NCBI GenBank assembly: GCA_050740255.1
Contig: JBOICV010000150.1
Span: 1-64,000 of the forward strand
DNA length: 64,000 nucleotides
Direction: 5' to 3'
Source of the DNA: JBOICV01 sp050740255
GTDB lineage: Bacteria > Pseudomonadota > Gammaproteobacteria > Nevskiales > JBOICV01
Shown here: positions 23,386 through 31,316 of the stretch, one piece after another
Numbering within the stretch: position 1 is the stretch's first letter
Layout: every line of letters starts with the position of its first letter
The notes under the pieces: generated by a model
Seen by the model: the letters and a program-made list of their open reading frames with translations, nothing else
Databases searched by the model: none
What the model was told of the DNA's origin: nothing
Program-made: the position numbers and the translations under genes

Positions 23386-25713
23386 ATGCAGGCCAAACAG
23401 CTCGCGCTGCTGGCGCTCTGGCTGGCGGCGCTGGCGGGCGCTGCGTTTCTTACCGCGCGGTACTTGCGGGTGGCTAGCGACCTCACCGCCTTCCTGCCGG
23501 ATGCGGCCAGCGAAACCGAAACCCTGCTGCTGGAGGAGTTGCGTCACGGCGTGGCCTCGCGCCTGATTCTGATCGGCATAGAAGGGGACGGGCCGGAACA
23601 ACTCAGCGTTATCAGCCGCAAGCTCAGTAAGGCCTTGCGCAGCCAGGCGCCATTCCGGCGGGTGGAGAACGGTGAATTCGCGGCGCAATCAGAATTGACG
23701 GATCTCTTGTTGCGTTACCGCTACCTGCTCAGTCCGCAGATCACTGCACAAGGCTTCACCACCAGCGCGCTGCGCAGCGCGCTGGAAATGCGGCTCAACG
23801 AACTGGCCTCGCCCACGGAACTGGTGGTCAAGGATTGGCTGGCGCGCGATCCGACGCACGAGCTGTTGGCGGTACTGCTGACCTGGCAGCCGTCCCGGGG
23901 TCCCGGTTATCACGACGGCGTCTGGTATGACGCGGCCAATGCGCGCGCACTCCTGGTCGCAGAAACGGCCGCTCCGGGCTTCGACGTGGCGGCACAAACC
24001 ACTGCGGTCGCCAGCATAGAGTCGGCGTTCCGCGGCGCGGCCGGCGCTAGCGCCGCAAAGCTGATCATGACCGGACCGGGGCCTTTCGGTGTGCTGCTGG
24101 AGAAACAGACGCGCACCGAGGCCACCAGCTTCAGTCTGTTGGCCGCGGGGCTGATGCTGGCCGTGTTGCTGTGGGCGTATCGCTCGTCGCGGCTGGTTTT
24201 GCTAGGCGCCTTGCCGCTGCTCAGCGCCGGCATATTGGGCATGCTTGCGGTGCAACTGGTTTATGGCGGTGTGCACGGCATCACGCTGGCCTTCGGCATG
24301 ACGCTGATTGGCGTCGCCAATGATTACCCGCTGCACGTGTTCAGCCATCTGCAGCCCGAGCAGACACCGCCTGCGTCAGTCCTGCGCATTTGGCCCACCT
24401 TGCGCTTGTCGGTGCTGGCGACTTCGATCGCCTATCTCACGCTGGTGCTGGCCGACTTCGGCGGCTTGGCACAGCTCGGCTTGTTCACGGTCGTCGGTCT
24501 TGTGACGGCGGCGGTATGCACCCGCTGGCTGTTGTTGCCGTTGCTGGCGGCACCGCGGCTGGATCCTGCCCGCGGTTTCGCCGCCGCTGCGCAAGCGCGG
24601 CTGGATCGTCTACCCGTCACGCAAGTGCCGGCGCTGATTCTGCTGGGCTTGTCGCTCACGGTGCTGGTGATTTCCAGGCAGCCACTCTGGGACGACGAAC
24701 TCTCTGGTCTGACACCCGTGCCGAAGCCCTTGCAGGAACTGGACGAGAGTCTCCGCCATGCGCTCGGCGCACCCGATTTGCGTTATCTGGCGGTATTGCG
24801 GGCCGCCGATGCGGAAACCGCTTTGCGGCGCAGCGAGCTGTTGATCGGAGTACTGGAGCCGCTGCGCGCCGATAAGTTGCTCGGTGGCTACGATCTGGCC
24901 GCGCGCTATCTCCCGTCAATCGTCACGCAGCAGGCACGCCAGCAAAACCTGCCGACGCCCGGCGAGCTGCAGACTGCTTTGCGCCAAGCCCAAACCGGAC
25001 TGCCGTTTCAAAACGATTTATTCGCGCCCTTTCTGCAGGAGGTCCAGGCAGCACGGGGGCTTGCGCCGCTGACACCGGCGGCGATTGCCGACACGCCGCT
25101 GGCGCTGCGCGTGACGCCCTTGCTCTATCAGCACGAAGCGGCTTGGCTGGCGCTGGTAACGCTGCAGGACGTCAGCGCGCCGGCCGAGCTCGCGCAGGCG
25201 CTGGCGGCAGCCGGCTTCGACGATCTGCGCCTGTTGGATTTGAAAGGCGAGTCCGAGCAAATGGTCGGACGCTTCCGCGAGAGCGCGCTGTGGCGCATCG
25301 CCTTCGCGGTCGCCGCCACGCTGCTAGTGATGTTCTGGGGCCTGCCCTTGGCGCGCATATTGCCCACCGTGTTGCCTTATAGCGCGGCGGTGTTGAGCGT
25401 GATGGCGGCTTTCCATTTGCTGGGCTTGAGGCTCAACCTGTTCCATCTGGTCTCGTTGATGCTGGTCGCCGGGGTGGCGATGGACTACGCGCTATTCCTC
25501 GGCGCGGCCGAAGACGACCCGGCCGAGCGCGCGCGCAGCCTGCACGCCGTTGCGCTGTGCCTGCTCTCGACTTTAAGTGTGTTTGGTATATTGGGCCTGT
25601 CCCAGATTCCGGTTCTGCGGGCGATTGGCAGCACGGTCGCGTTGGGTGTGGCGCTCAGTTTCGTGCTGGCGCTGCTCGGTGCGCGACCGATGACAACAAA
25701 ACCGGCCGCTTAG
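23386..25713 (+). CDS. MMPL/RND-family exporter
   Basis: The 775-residue protein has two homologous halves. Each has a large periplasmic loop after helix 1 (about 30-240 and 435-620) and a bundle of five or six helices (about 245-405 and 625-770). GMTLIGVANDYPLHVF in the first bundle and LVAGVAMDYALFLGAAEDD in the second carry the conserved proton-relay aspartates. It is the likely inner-membrane exporter of the finished aryl-polyene lipid. A DUF3261-type lipoprotein gene, often next in such loci, is absent. Confidence 0.92.
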   Translation: MQAKQLALLALWLAALAGAAFLTARYLRVASDLTAFLPDAASETETLLLEELRHGVASRLILIGIEGDGPEQLSVISRKLSKALRSQAPFRRVENGEFAAQSELTDLLLRYRYLLSPQITAQGFTTSALRSALEMRLNELASPTELVVKDWLARDPTHELLAVLLTWQPSRGPGYHDGVWYDAANARALLVAETAAPGFDVAAQTTAVASIESAFRGAAGASAAKLIMTGPGPFGVLLEKQTRTEATSFSLLAAGLMLAVLLWAYRSSRLVLLGALPLLSAGILGMLAVQLVYGGVHGITLAFGMTLIGVANDYPLHVFSHLQPEQTPPASVLRIWPTLRLSVLATSIAYLTLVLADFGGLAQLGLFTVVGLVTAAVCTRWLLLPLLAAPRLDPARGFAAAAQARLDRLPVTQVPALILLGLSLTVLVISRQPLWDDELSGLTPVPKPLQELDESLRHALGAPDLRYLAVLRAADAETALRRSELLIGVLEPLRADKLLGGYDLAARYLPSIVTQQARQQNLPTPGELQTALRQAQTGLPFQNDLFAPFLQEVQAARGLAPLTPAAIADTPLALRVTPLLYQHEAAWLALVTLQDVSAPAELAQALAAAGFDDLRLLDLKGESEQMVGRFRESALWRIAFAVAATLLVMFWGLPLARILPTVLPYSAAVLSVMAAFHLLGLRLNLFHLVSLMLVAGVAMDYALFLGAAEDDPAERARSLHAVALCLLSTLSVFGILGLSQIPVLRAIGSTVALGVALSFVLALLGARPMTTKPAA

Positions 25714-25769
25714 AGAGGAGAAACGGGCGCTGAAGTCCGCGCGGGTGCGCGGCGTTCGGGCCCGAGCCG

Positions 25770-26951
25770 ATGCAAGCTCTGCGTATCAGCCATTACAGCT
25801 TGACCACCGCGCTTGGGCGCGGCGCCCAGGCACAGCGGCGCGCCTTGCTCGACGAGCGCAGCGGACTTACGCCCTGCACTGATTTCGGCGACGCCCAACT
25901 GCCCGCCTGGATTGGCCGCGTCGCCGGGCTCGAGGACTCGCCCTTGCCCAAGCCGCTGGCGGCTTTCGAGTGCCGCAACAACCGCCTGGCCTGGCTGGGT
26001 TTGCAGCAGGACGGCTTGCTCGAGGCGGTCGCCGCGTTGCGCCAGCGCATCGGCGCGCAGCGAATCGGTTTATTCCTCGGCACCAGCACCTCCGGCGTCT
26101 ATCAGACCGAACTCGCTTATCACGCGCGCAACGCGGCCGGTGAACTGCCGGAGTGGTATAGCTATCCGCACACGCAGAATTGCTACTCGGTGGGATATTT
26201 CGTGCGCACGGCGCTCGAGCTGACCGGACCCTCGTTGGTGATTTCCACCGCCTGCTCGTCCAGCGCGAAAGTGTTCGCCTGCGCCGCGCGCTACATCCAG
26301 GCCGGCTTGATTGATGCGGCGGTGGTCGGCGGCGTGGACAGCCTGTGCCTCACCACGCTGTACGGATTCTCGGCGCTGCAGTTGGTGTCGCCGCAACCCT
26401 GCCGGCCGGCGGATGCGGCACGCGACGGTATCTCGATCGGCGAAGCTGCGGGTTTCGCGGTGCTGGAAAAAGACGCCGGCCCCGGCGTGCGCCTGCTGGG
26501 CTATGGCGAAAGCTCCGACGCCCATCACATGTCCGCACCCGATCCGGAAGGGGCCGGCGCGCTGCTGTCCATGCAGCGCGCGCTGAACCGGGCCGGCCTC
26601 GCTGCGGACGAGATTGACTACATCAACCTGCATGGCACGGCCACCCAGGCCAACGATTTATCCGAAGGCAAGGCAGTGCATCGCCTATTCGGCACGCGGG
26701 TGCCCGGTAGCTCAACCAAGGCTTGGACCGGACATTGCCTCGGCGCGGCCGGCATCGTCGAGACCCTGTTCTGTGCCTTGGCGCTGGAGCACGGCTTCGC
26801 ACCGAAGAGCCTCAATACCCACAACGTCGATGCGCAAATTCCCAATCAGATCCTGTTGCAGACGCGGCGGCAGCCGCAGCGCTATGCGCTCACCAACTCC
26901 TTCGGCTTCGGCGGCAGCAATTGCAGCCTGATACTGGGCAAAGCGGCATGA
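25770..26951 (+). CDS. Beta-ketoacyl-ACP synthase (chain-elongating KS)
   Basis: The 393-residue thiolase-fold condensing enzyme has an intact Cys-His-His triad: Cys162 in STACSSSAKV, His288 in NLHGTATQ and His322 in TGHCLGAAG. It ends with NSFGFGGSNCSLIL. It would elongate the aryl-ACP starter with malonyl units. Its last codon overlaps the start of the partner gene by ATGA, as for the KS-alpha/KS-beta pairs of type II polyketide systems. The 56-bp spacer upstream contains GAGGAG, but too far from this ATG to serve it. Confidence 0.93.
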   Translation: MQALRISHYSLTTALGRGAQAQRRALLDERSGLTPCTDFGDAQLPAWIGRVAGLEDSPLPKPLAAFECRNNRLAWLGLQQDGLLEAVAALRQRIGAQRIGLFLGTSTSGVYQTELAYHARNAAGELPEWYSYPHTQNCYSVGYFVRTALELTGPSLVISTACSSSAKVFACAARYIQAGLIDAAVVGGVDSLCLTTLYGFSALQLVSPQPCRPADAARDGISIGEAAGFAVLEKDAGPGVRLLGYGESSDAHHMSAPDPEGAGALLSMQRALNRAGLAADEIDYINLHGTATQANDLSEGKAVHRLFGTRVPGSSTKAWTGHCLGAAGIVETLFCALALEHGFAPKSLNTHNVDAQIPNQILLQTRRQPQRYALTNSFGFGGSNCSLILGKAA

Positions 26952-27748
26952 GCCGGCTGACGGTTTGGGCTGAAGCGCCCGGTGTGGCCGCGCCGGGACT
27001 CAACGGCTGGACGCAGGGGCAGGCGGTGTTGCGCGGCGAGCAGGCTTATCTGGGCGCGGAGCTGCCGAAGTACGCACCCACGCTGCTGCCGCCGAACGAG
27101 CGGCGGCGCGCCACCAATATCTGCCGGCTTGCGTTCCAGGCAGCAGAGGAGGCGATCCAGCGCGCCAGTGTGCCAGCCGATTCGCTGGCGGCGGTGTTTG
27201 CCTCCAGCAGCGGCGACCTGGAGGTGTTGCACCTGCTGTGCGAGGTGCTGGCGACACCGCAGCGCCAAGTGTCACCGACGCATTTTCACAACTCGGTGCA
27301 CAACGCGCCGGCGGGTTATTGGAGCATCGCCACCCGCTCGCGTATGCCCTCGACCAGCCTGTCGGCCTGCGATGCCAGCGTCGCGGCCGGTCTGCTCGAA
27401 GCCGCCGCGCTGTGCGCCGTCGAAAACATGCCGGTGTTGCTGGTGGCTTACGATATTCCGCCGCCGCCGCCGCTGTTGGCCAAACGACCCGTGCTGGCGC
27501 CGTTCGGCGCGGCGCTGGTACTCACGTCTGCAAGCACGGCCAGCTCGGGCTGGTGTTTTCAAATTGACTATGGCGCCGAGCAGCCGGCGACGCAGATAAA
27601 AGACACGGAACTGGAGCGTTTGCGCACGGGCAATCCCGCCGCCCGCATGCTGCCGCTGTTGGCGCTGATGGCCCGGCAGCAGCCAGGTAGGGTTCAGCTC
27701 ACGGGCGTGAGCGGCAGCGGCATTCAGATTGAAGTGACGGCATGCTGA
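26948..27748 (+). CDS. Ketosynthase-like partner (chain-length-factor-like)
   Basis: The 266-residue protein resembles the N-terminal half of a ketosynthase (AFQAAEEAIQRASVPADSLAAVFASSSGD, SPTHFHNSVHNAPAGYWSIAT, STSLSACDASVAAGLLEAA). It lacks the C-terminal His-containing motifs of active enzymes. This is the 'beta-ketoacyl synthase chain length factor' type that pairs with the KS in aryl-polyene clusters. A cysteine is still present at about residue 141. It overlaps the KS upstream (ATGA) and the dehydratase downstream by 7 bp. Confidence 0.87.
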   Translation: MSRLTVWAEAPGVAAPGLNGWTQGQAVLRGEQAYLGAELPKYAPTLLPPNERRRATNICRLAFQAAEEAIQRASVPADSLAAVFASSSGDLEVLHLLCEVLATPQRQVSPTHFHNSVHNAPAGYWSIATRSRMPSTSLSACDASVAAGLLEAAALCAVENMPVLLVAYDIPPPPPLLAKRPVLAPFGAALVLTSASTASSGWCFQIDYGAEQPATQIKDTELERLRTGNPAARMLPLLALMARQQPGRVQLTGVSGSGIQIEVTAC

Positions 27749-28194
27749 TCGGCCGCGAGGAAATCCTCATGCTTATCCCGCACGCCGGGGCCATGTGTCT
27801 GCACGATGCGGTGCTGGAGCACAGCGCGGAGCATATTCGCTGCGAGGCCGCCAACGCCTGCGATACCACGCACCCGCTGCGCCGCGATGGTCGGCTGCAC
27901 GCACTGCATCTGGCCGAGTACGGCGCGCAGGCCATGGCGATTCATGGCGGCTTACTCGCGCGCGAGCGCGGCGAGCGCGCGCCACCGGGTTTTCTGGCGG
28001 TGATCCGCGAGCTCAAGCTGCAGGTGAACCGGCTCGACGATCTGGCTGCACCCTTGCAAACCGAGGCGCGCATGCTGCTCGGCGGCGCCGGCGGCTGGAC
28101 TTATGAATTCAAGGCCAGCGCCGGAGGCCGACCGCTGGGCAGCGGCCGGGTGACGGTGATGTTGCTCCCATCCCTGAACAGGGAGCAGGCATGA
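27742..28194 (+). CDS. Second hot-dog dehydratase of the polyene cluster
   Basis: The 150-residue protein matches the APE-type 3-hydroxyacyl-ACP dehydratases that start with LIPHAGAMCLHDAVLEHSAEHIRCEA (residues 11-36); His14 is the likely catalytic residue. HALHLAEYGAQAMAIHGG follows near residue 54. It probably heterodimerises with the short dehydratase at 21520 or acts with the KS pair beside it. It overlaps both neighbours, by 7 bp upstream and by ATGA downstream. Confidence 0.85.
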   Translation: MLIGREEILMLIPHAGAMCLHDAVLEHSAEHIRCEAANACDTTHPLRRDGRLHALHLAEYGAQAMAIHGGLLARERGERAPPGFLAVIRELKLQVNRLDDLAAPLQTEARMLLGGAGGWTYEFKASAGGRPLGSGRVTVMLLPSLNREQA

Positions 28195-28910
28195 AGCGCG
28201 CACTGGTCACTGGCGGCAGCGGCGATATCGGCGGCGCGATCTGTCACGCGCTCGCCGCGGCGGGCATGCACGTCTACGTGCATGCCAATAGTCAGCCCGC
28301 GCGGGCCGAAGCGGTGGTTGGCGCGATCGTCGCGCAAGGTGGCAGCGCGGAAAGCATCGTGTTCGACGTGACGGATGCCGCCGCTTGCGAACAGGCGCTC
28401 GACCTTGCGCTCAAAGCCGGCCCGATTCAGATACTGGTACACAATGCCGGCATCCACGACGACGCGCCGCTGGCGGGCATGAAGCCCGAGCAATGGCATA
28501 AAGTGATAGATGTGTCGCTACATGGCTTTTACAACGTCAGCCGGCCGCTGCTGCTGCCGATGATGCGCACGCGCTGGGGCCGCGTGCTCGCGCTGTCCTC
28601 GGTGGCGGGCGTGATGGGCAATCGCGGTCAGGCCAATTACGCCGCCGCCAAGGCCGGCTTGCATGGCGCGGTCAAGTCGCTGGCGATCGAGCTCGCCTCG
28701 CGCGGCGTGACGGCGAATGCGGTTGCACCCGGCATCATCCAGGGCAGCATGAGCCAGGACATTTTTCCGGCGGAAGCCATCAAGAATCTGGTGCCAATGC
28801 AGCGTAGCGGCCGGCCGGAGGAAGTGGCTGCGCTGATCGCGTTTCTGGCTTCGGAGGCGGCGGCTTATATCTCCGGCCAAGTCATCAGTATCAACGGCGG
28901 TATGGCATGA
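28191..28910 (+). CDS. 3-oxoacyl-ACP reductase (FabG-like)
   Basis: The 239-residue short-chain dehydrogenase has the cofactor loop VTGGSGDIGGAI (residues 6-17), NAGIHDDAPL, the Ser of LALSSVAGVMG and the catalytic NYAAAKAG (Tyr-x3-Lys). It would reduce each keto intermediate with NADPH before dehydration. Many aryl-polyene loci add another ketosynthase after this gene; here a GT2 gene follows instead, overlapping by ATGA. Confidence 0.93.
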   Translation: MKRALVTGGSGDIGGAICHALAAAGMHVYVHANSQPARAEAVVGAIVAQGGSAESIVFDVTDAAACEQALDLALKAGPIQILVHNAGIHDDAPLAGMKPEQWHKVIDVSLHGFYNVSRPLLLPMMRTRWGRVLALSSVAGVMGNRGQANYAAAKAGLHGAVKSLAIELASRGVTANAVAPGIIQGSMSQDIFPAEAIKNLVPMQRSGRPEEVAALIAFLASEAAAYISGQVISINGGMA

Positions 28911-29668
28911 AAGCTGCGGTCGTAATTCCGGCATACAACGAGGCTGCGACCATTCGGGATGTGGTGATTCGCGCGCGTGCGCAACTGGACTGCGTCATCG
29001 TGGTGGACGATGGTTCCAGCGACGGCACCGCAGCGCAACTGGCCGGTCTGGACGTGGTGCTGCTACGCAATGCGCAGAACAGGGGCAAGGCCGACAGCTT
29101 GTGGCGCGGCCTGCAACACGCGCTGGAGTCAGGTTTCGACGCCGTCATCACGCTGGACGGTGACGGCCAGCATCAGCCGGAGGACATTCCGCGGGTGCTG
29201 GCCGCAGCGCGCGCGCAGCCGGGGCACATCATCATCGCCTCGCGTCTGCAGCACCGCGAGCACGCGCCGCCGCTGCGGCTGTTCGCCAACCGCATGGCGA
29301 ATTTCTGGGTGTCCTGGGCCGCGGGTTATTTCATCCCGGATTCACAGTCCGGTTTCCGACTGTATCCGGCGCAAGTCCTGCGGCGCGTGCGGGTGCATCA
29401 CGCGCGCCGCCATAGCTTTGTGTTCGAGAGCGAGATTCTGGTCGACGCCGCCTGGCGCGGCGCGCGCAGCGTGCCGGTACCGATCAAGTCTCTATACTTC
29501 CAGGCGACCCGGTCCAGTCATTACAAAGCGGGGCGCGACACCCTCGCAATTGCACGGATGGTCGCCTGGCGCCTCTTTCTGCGCGGTCTCAATCTGGTCG
29601 GCTTGCTGCGCGTGCTGGGCACACTACTCAGACCGCCGGCGGCGACACCCCTGAAAAAAGACGCGTAG
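28907..29668 (+). CDS. Family 2 glycosyltransferase
   Basis: The 253-residue GT2 protein has VVIPAYNEAATIRDVV at the start, VVDDGSSDGTAAQL (about residues 34-47) and TLDGDGQHQPED holding the metal-binding DxD-like acids. A short hydrophobic segment lies near residue 130 and another near the C-terminus. GT2 enzymes occur in xanthomonadin and related pigment loci, where they may glycosylate the aryl-polyene lipid. Its ATG overlaps the reductase stop. Confidence 0.88.
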   Translation: MKAAVVIPAYNEAATIRDVVIRARAQLDCVIVVDDGSSDGTAAQLAGLDVVLLRNAQNRGKADSLWRGLQHALESGFDAVITLDGDGQHQPEDIPRVLAAARAQPGHIIIASRLQHREHAPPLRLFANRMANFWVSWAAGYFIPDSQSGFRLYPAQVLRRVRVHHARRHSFVFESEILVDAAWRGARSVPVPIKSLYFQATRSSHYKAGRDTLAIARMVAWRLFLRGLNLVGLLRVLGTLLRPPAATPLKKDA

Positions 29669-29672
29669 ACGC

Positions 29673-30458
29673 GTGAACCGGGGCTTGCACCGCGGCGACT
29701 GGCTGGCGCTGACCTACGCCGGCGTCACTCTCGGGCTGGTGCTGATCTACGGCGTCAGCTTGTGGACCCTTGGGCCCAGCACGCTCGTGTTTTTCGCGCT
29801 GGTGCTCGACGGCATTTTCCGTCCCGCTTCGCCCTGGTTCCTGCCGGTGGTGGCGCGCGGACCGCGCCGCGGCAAGACGGTCGCGCTGAGCTTCGACGAC
29901 GGCCCCGATCCCGAAGTCACGCCGAAAATTCTTGACCTGCTCAGACACCACAAGGCCAAGGCGACTTTCTTTGTGATCGGCCGGCATGTCGAGCAATACC
30001 CGGATCTGGCGCGCCGTATCGTGGCAGAGGGTCACGAGCTGGGCAATCACACCCACACCCATCCGCGCCTGTTCAATCTCAAGCTGACGCGCGGCATGCA
30101 ACGGGAAATCGAGCGCGCGTCCGCCATCATCCAGCACGTGACCGGTGTAAGGCCAGCGCTGTTCCGCCCGCCGATCGGCCTGAAAAATCCGCATCTGGCG
30201 ATCGTCGCGCGCCGGCTCCGGCTGCAGGTGGTGATGTGGTCGCTGCACGCGCGCGACACGCTGTTCCGCAATCCGAAGCGGATTTCACGCCGCGTGCTCA
30301 GGCGTATCCGGCCCGGCGACATCGTGGATTTGCACGACGGACACGATCTGCCCGGCCAGCATCGCCGGCCGACGGTGCGGGCGGTCTCCTCCATCCTCGC
30401 CCAATTGGCGTGGCGCGGATGGCGCTGCGTGACGGTGTCGGAGCTGTTAAAGGGTTAG
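29673..30458 (+). CDS. Polysaccharide deacetylase-family (NodB-like) protein
   Basis: The 261-residue protein has two N-terminal membrane helices (about residues 10-55) and then a NodB fold: VALSFDDGPDPEVTPKILDLL (motif 1, Asp-Asp) and GHELGNHTHTHPR (motif 2, His-x3-His). It starts with GTG at 29673, four bases after the GT2 stop. It is probably membrane-anchored and removes an acetyl group from a sugar, perhaps one added by the GT2. It is the last gene of the pigment-cluster run and faces the esterase tail to tail. Confidence 0.85.
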   Translation: MNRGLHRGDWLALTYAGVTLGLVLIYGVSLWTLGPSTLVFFALVLDGIFRPASPWFLPVVARGPRRGKTVALSFDDGPDPEVTPKILDLLRHHKAKATFFVIGRHVEQYPDLARRIVAEGHELGNHTHTHPRLFNLKLTRGMQREIERASAIIQHVTGVRPALFRPPIGLKNPHLAIVARRLRLQVVMWSLHARDTLFRNPKRISRRVLRRIRPGDIVDLHDGHDLPGQHRRPTVRAVSSILAQLAWRGWRCVTVSELLKG

Positions 30459-30467
30459 CGCCATTCG

Positions 30468-31169
30468 TTAGCGGGAGAGGCGCGCAAGCCAGCTTTTCCA
30501 AAGCGCGAGCCAGGTGTGCCAGTCGTGCCCGCCGTCCAGCGCGTGCATCGTGAGTTGCGGATTTTTCTGGTGCAGCAGTGCATACGCCGGCGCGAAGTCA
30601 TCGCCGGCGCCGTACCACAACTCGATCTGTGGCAGCTTGCGCGGCGTGCTGAGATAGCGCCACGCCGCCAGCAGCTCTTGCTCGAAAGCCTCATCGTTTT
30701 TACGCGCGGCCAAGCCGTCGCGGCGCAGCCGCTCGATGAAAGCGTCATCGCCCAGGAAAGGCGCCAGCAAGAGCAGGCGCCGCACGCGCTCCGGATGGCG
30801 CCGCGCCAGTCCCAGCGCACCGAAGCCGCCGAGCGAGATGCCGGCCAGCGTGATCGGCGTGGGTGGCAGCGGTTTAAGCACGTCTTCATACAGGCGTTGA
30901 TACACGGTGCGCGCGCGGTAGTAGCCGAAATGCGCGTCGGCCGCAATGAGCGCTAGCCGTCGCTGCTGGATCAGCGGTTTAGCGGCGGCGACAAAGCCCT
31001 CATCGTCAAAGTCCGCACCGCGGTCTTTGATACCGGGCAGCAGCACCACGATCTCCTGCGCCTGAGTCACCTCGCCATAACTTGAGGACGGCATCGGCTC
31101 AGCAGCGCAGCGCGCTGAAGCCAGCAGCAAGCCGAGCAGGGGCAGCGGCCACAACAGAAAACTGGGCAT
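30468..31169 (-). CDS. Secreted alpha/beta-hydrolase
   Basis: The 233-residue protein begins with a signal peptide (MPSFLLWPLPLLGLLLASARC). An alpha/beta-hydrolase fold follows, with VVLLPGIKDRGADFDDEGF (oxyanion region), the nucleophile elbow LAGISLGGFGALGLA and a C-terminal GGHDWHTW with the probable catalytic His. I used the ATG at 31169; an upstream in-frame extension would pass through a dispersed repeat. It is likely a periplasmic esterase. Whether it belongs to the pigment cluster is unclear. Confidence 0.83.
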   Translation of the reverse strand: MPSFLLWPLPLLGLLLASARCAAEPMPSSSYGEVTQAQEIVVLLPGIKDRGADFDDEGFVAAAKPLIQQRRLALIAADAHFGYYRARTVYQRLYEDVLKPLPPTPITLAGISLGGFGALGLARRHPERVRRLLLLAPFLGDDAFIERLRRDGLAARKNDEAFEQELLAAWRYLSTPRKLPQIELWYGAGDDFAPAYALLHQKNPQLTMHALDGGHDWHTWLALWKSWLARLSR

Positions 31170-31203
31170 GCTGTCATTATGCTCCCCGGGAGCTCTGATT
31201 GAC

Positions 31204-31294
31204 TTGTCATCGCGAGGAACAGAGTGACGAAGCGATCTCGCAAGTTTCTGAGTCGCATAAAGGCGAGATTGCTTCACTGCGTTCGCAATGACAA
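31204..31294. repeat. Family-D inverted repeat element
   Basis: The ends read TTGTCATCGCGAGG and, on the other strand, TTGTCATTGCGAAC, giving a 91-bp imperfect palindrome. The interior holds complementary CGATCTCG-like and CGAGATTGC stretches. Pieces of the same family occur at 34085-34205. It fills the intergenic space between the esterase and the YdbH-like gene, so it may affect expression of both. Confidence 0.8.
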
Positions 31295-31316
31295 TTCCAC
31301 CCTTGACAAAGATTTC

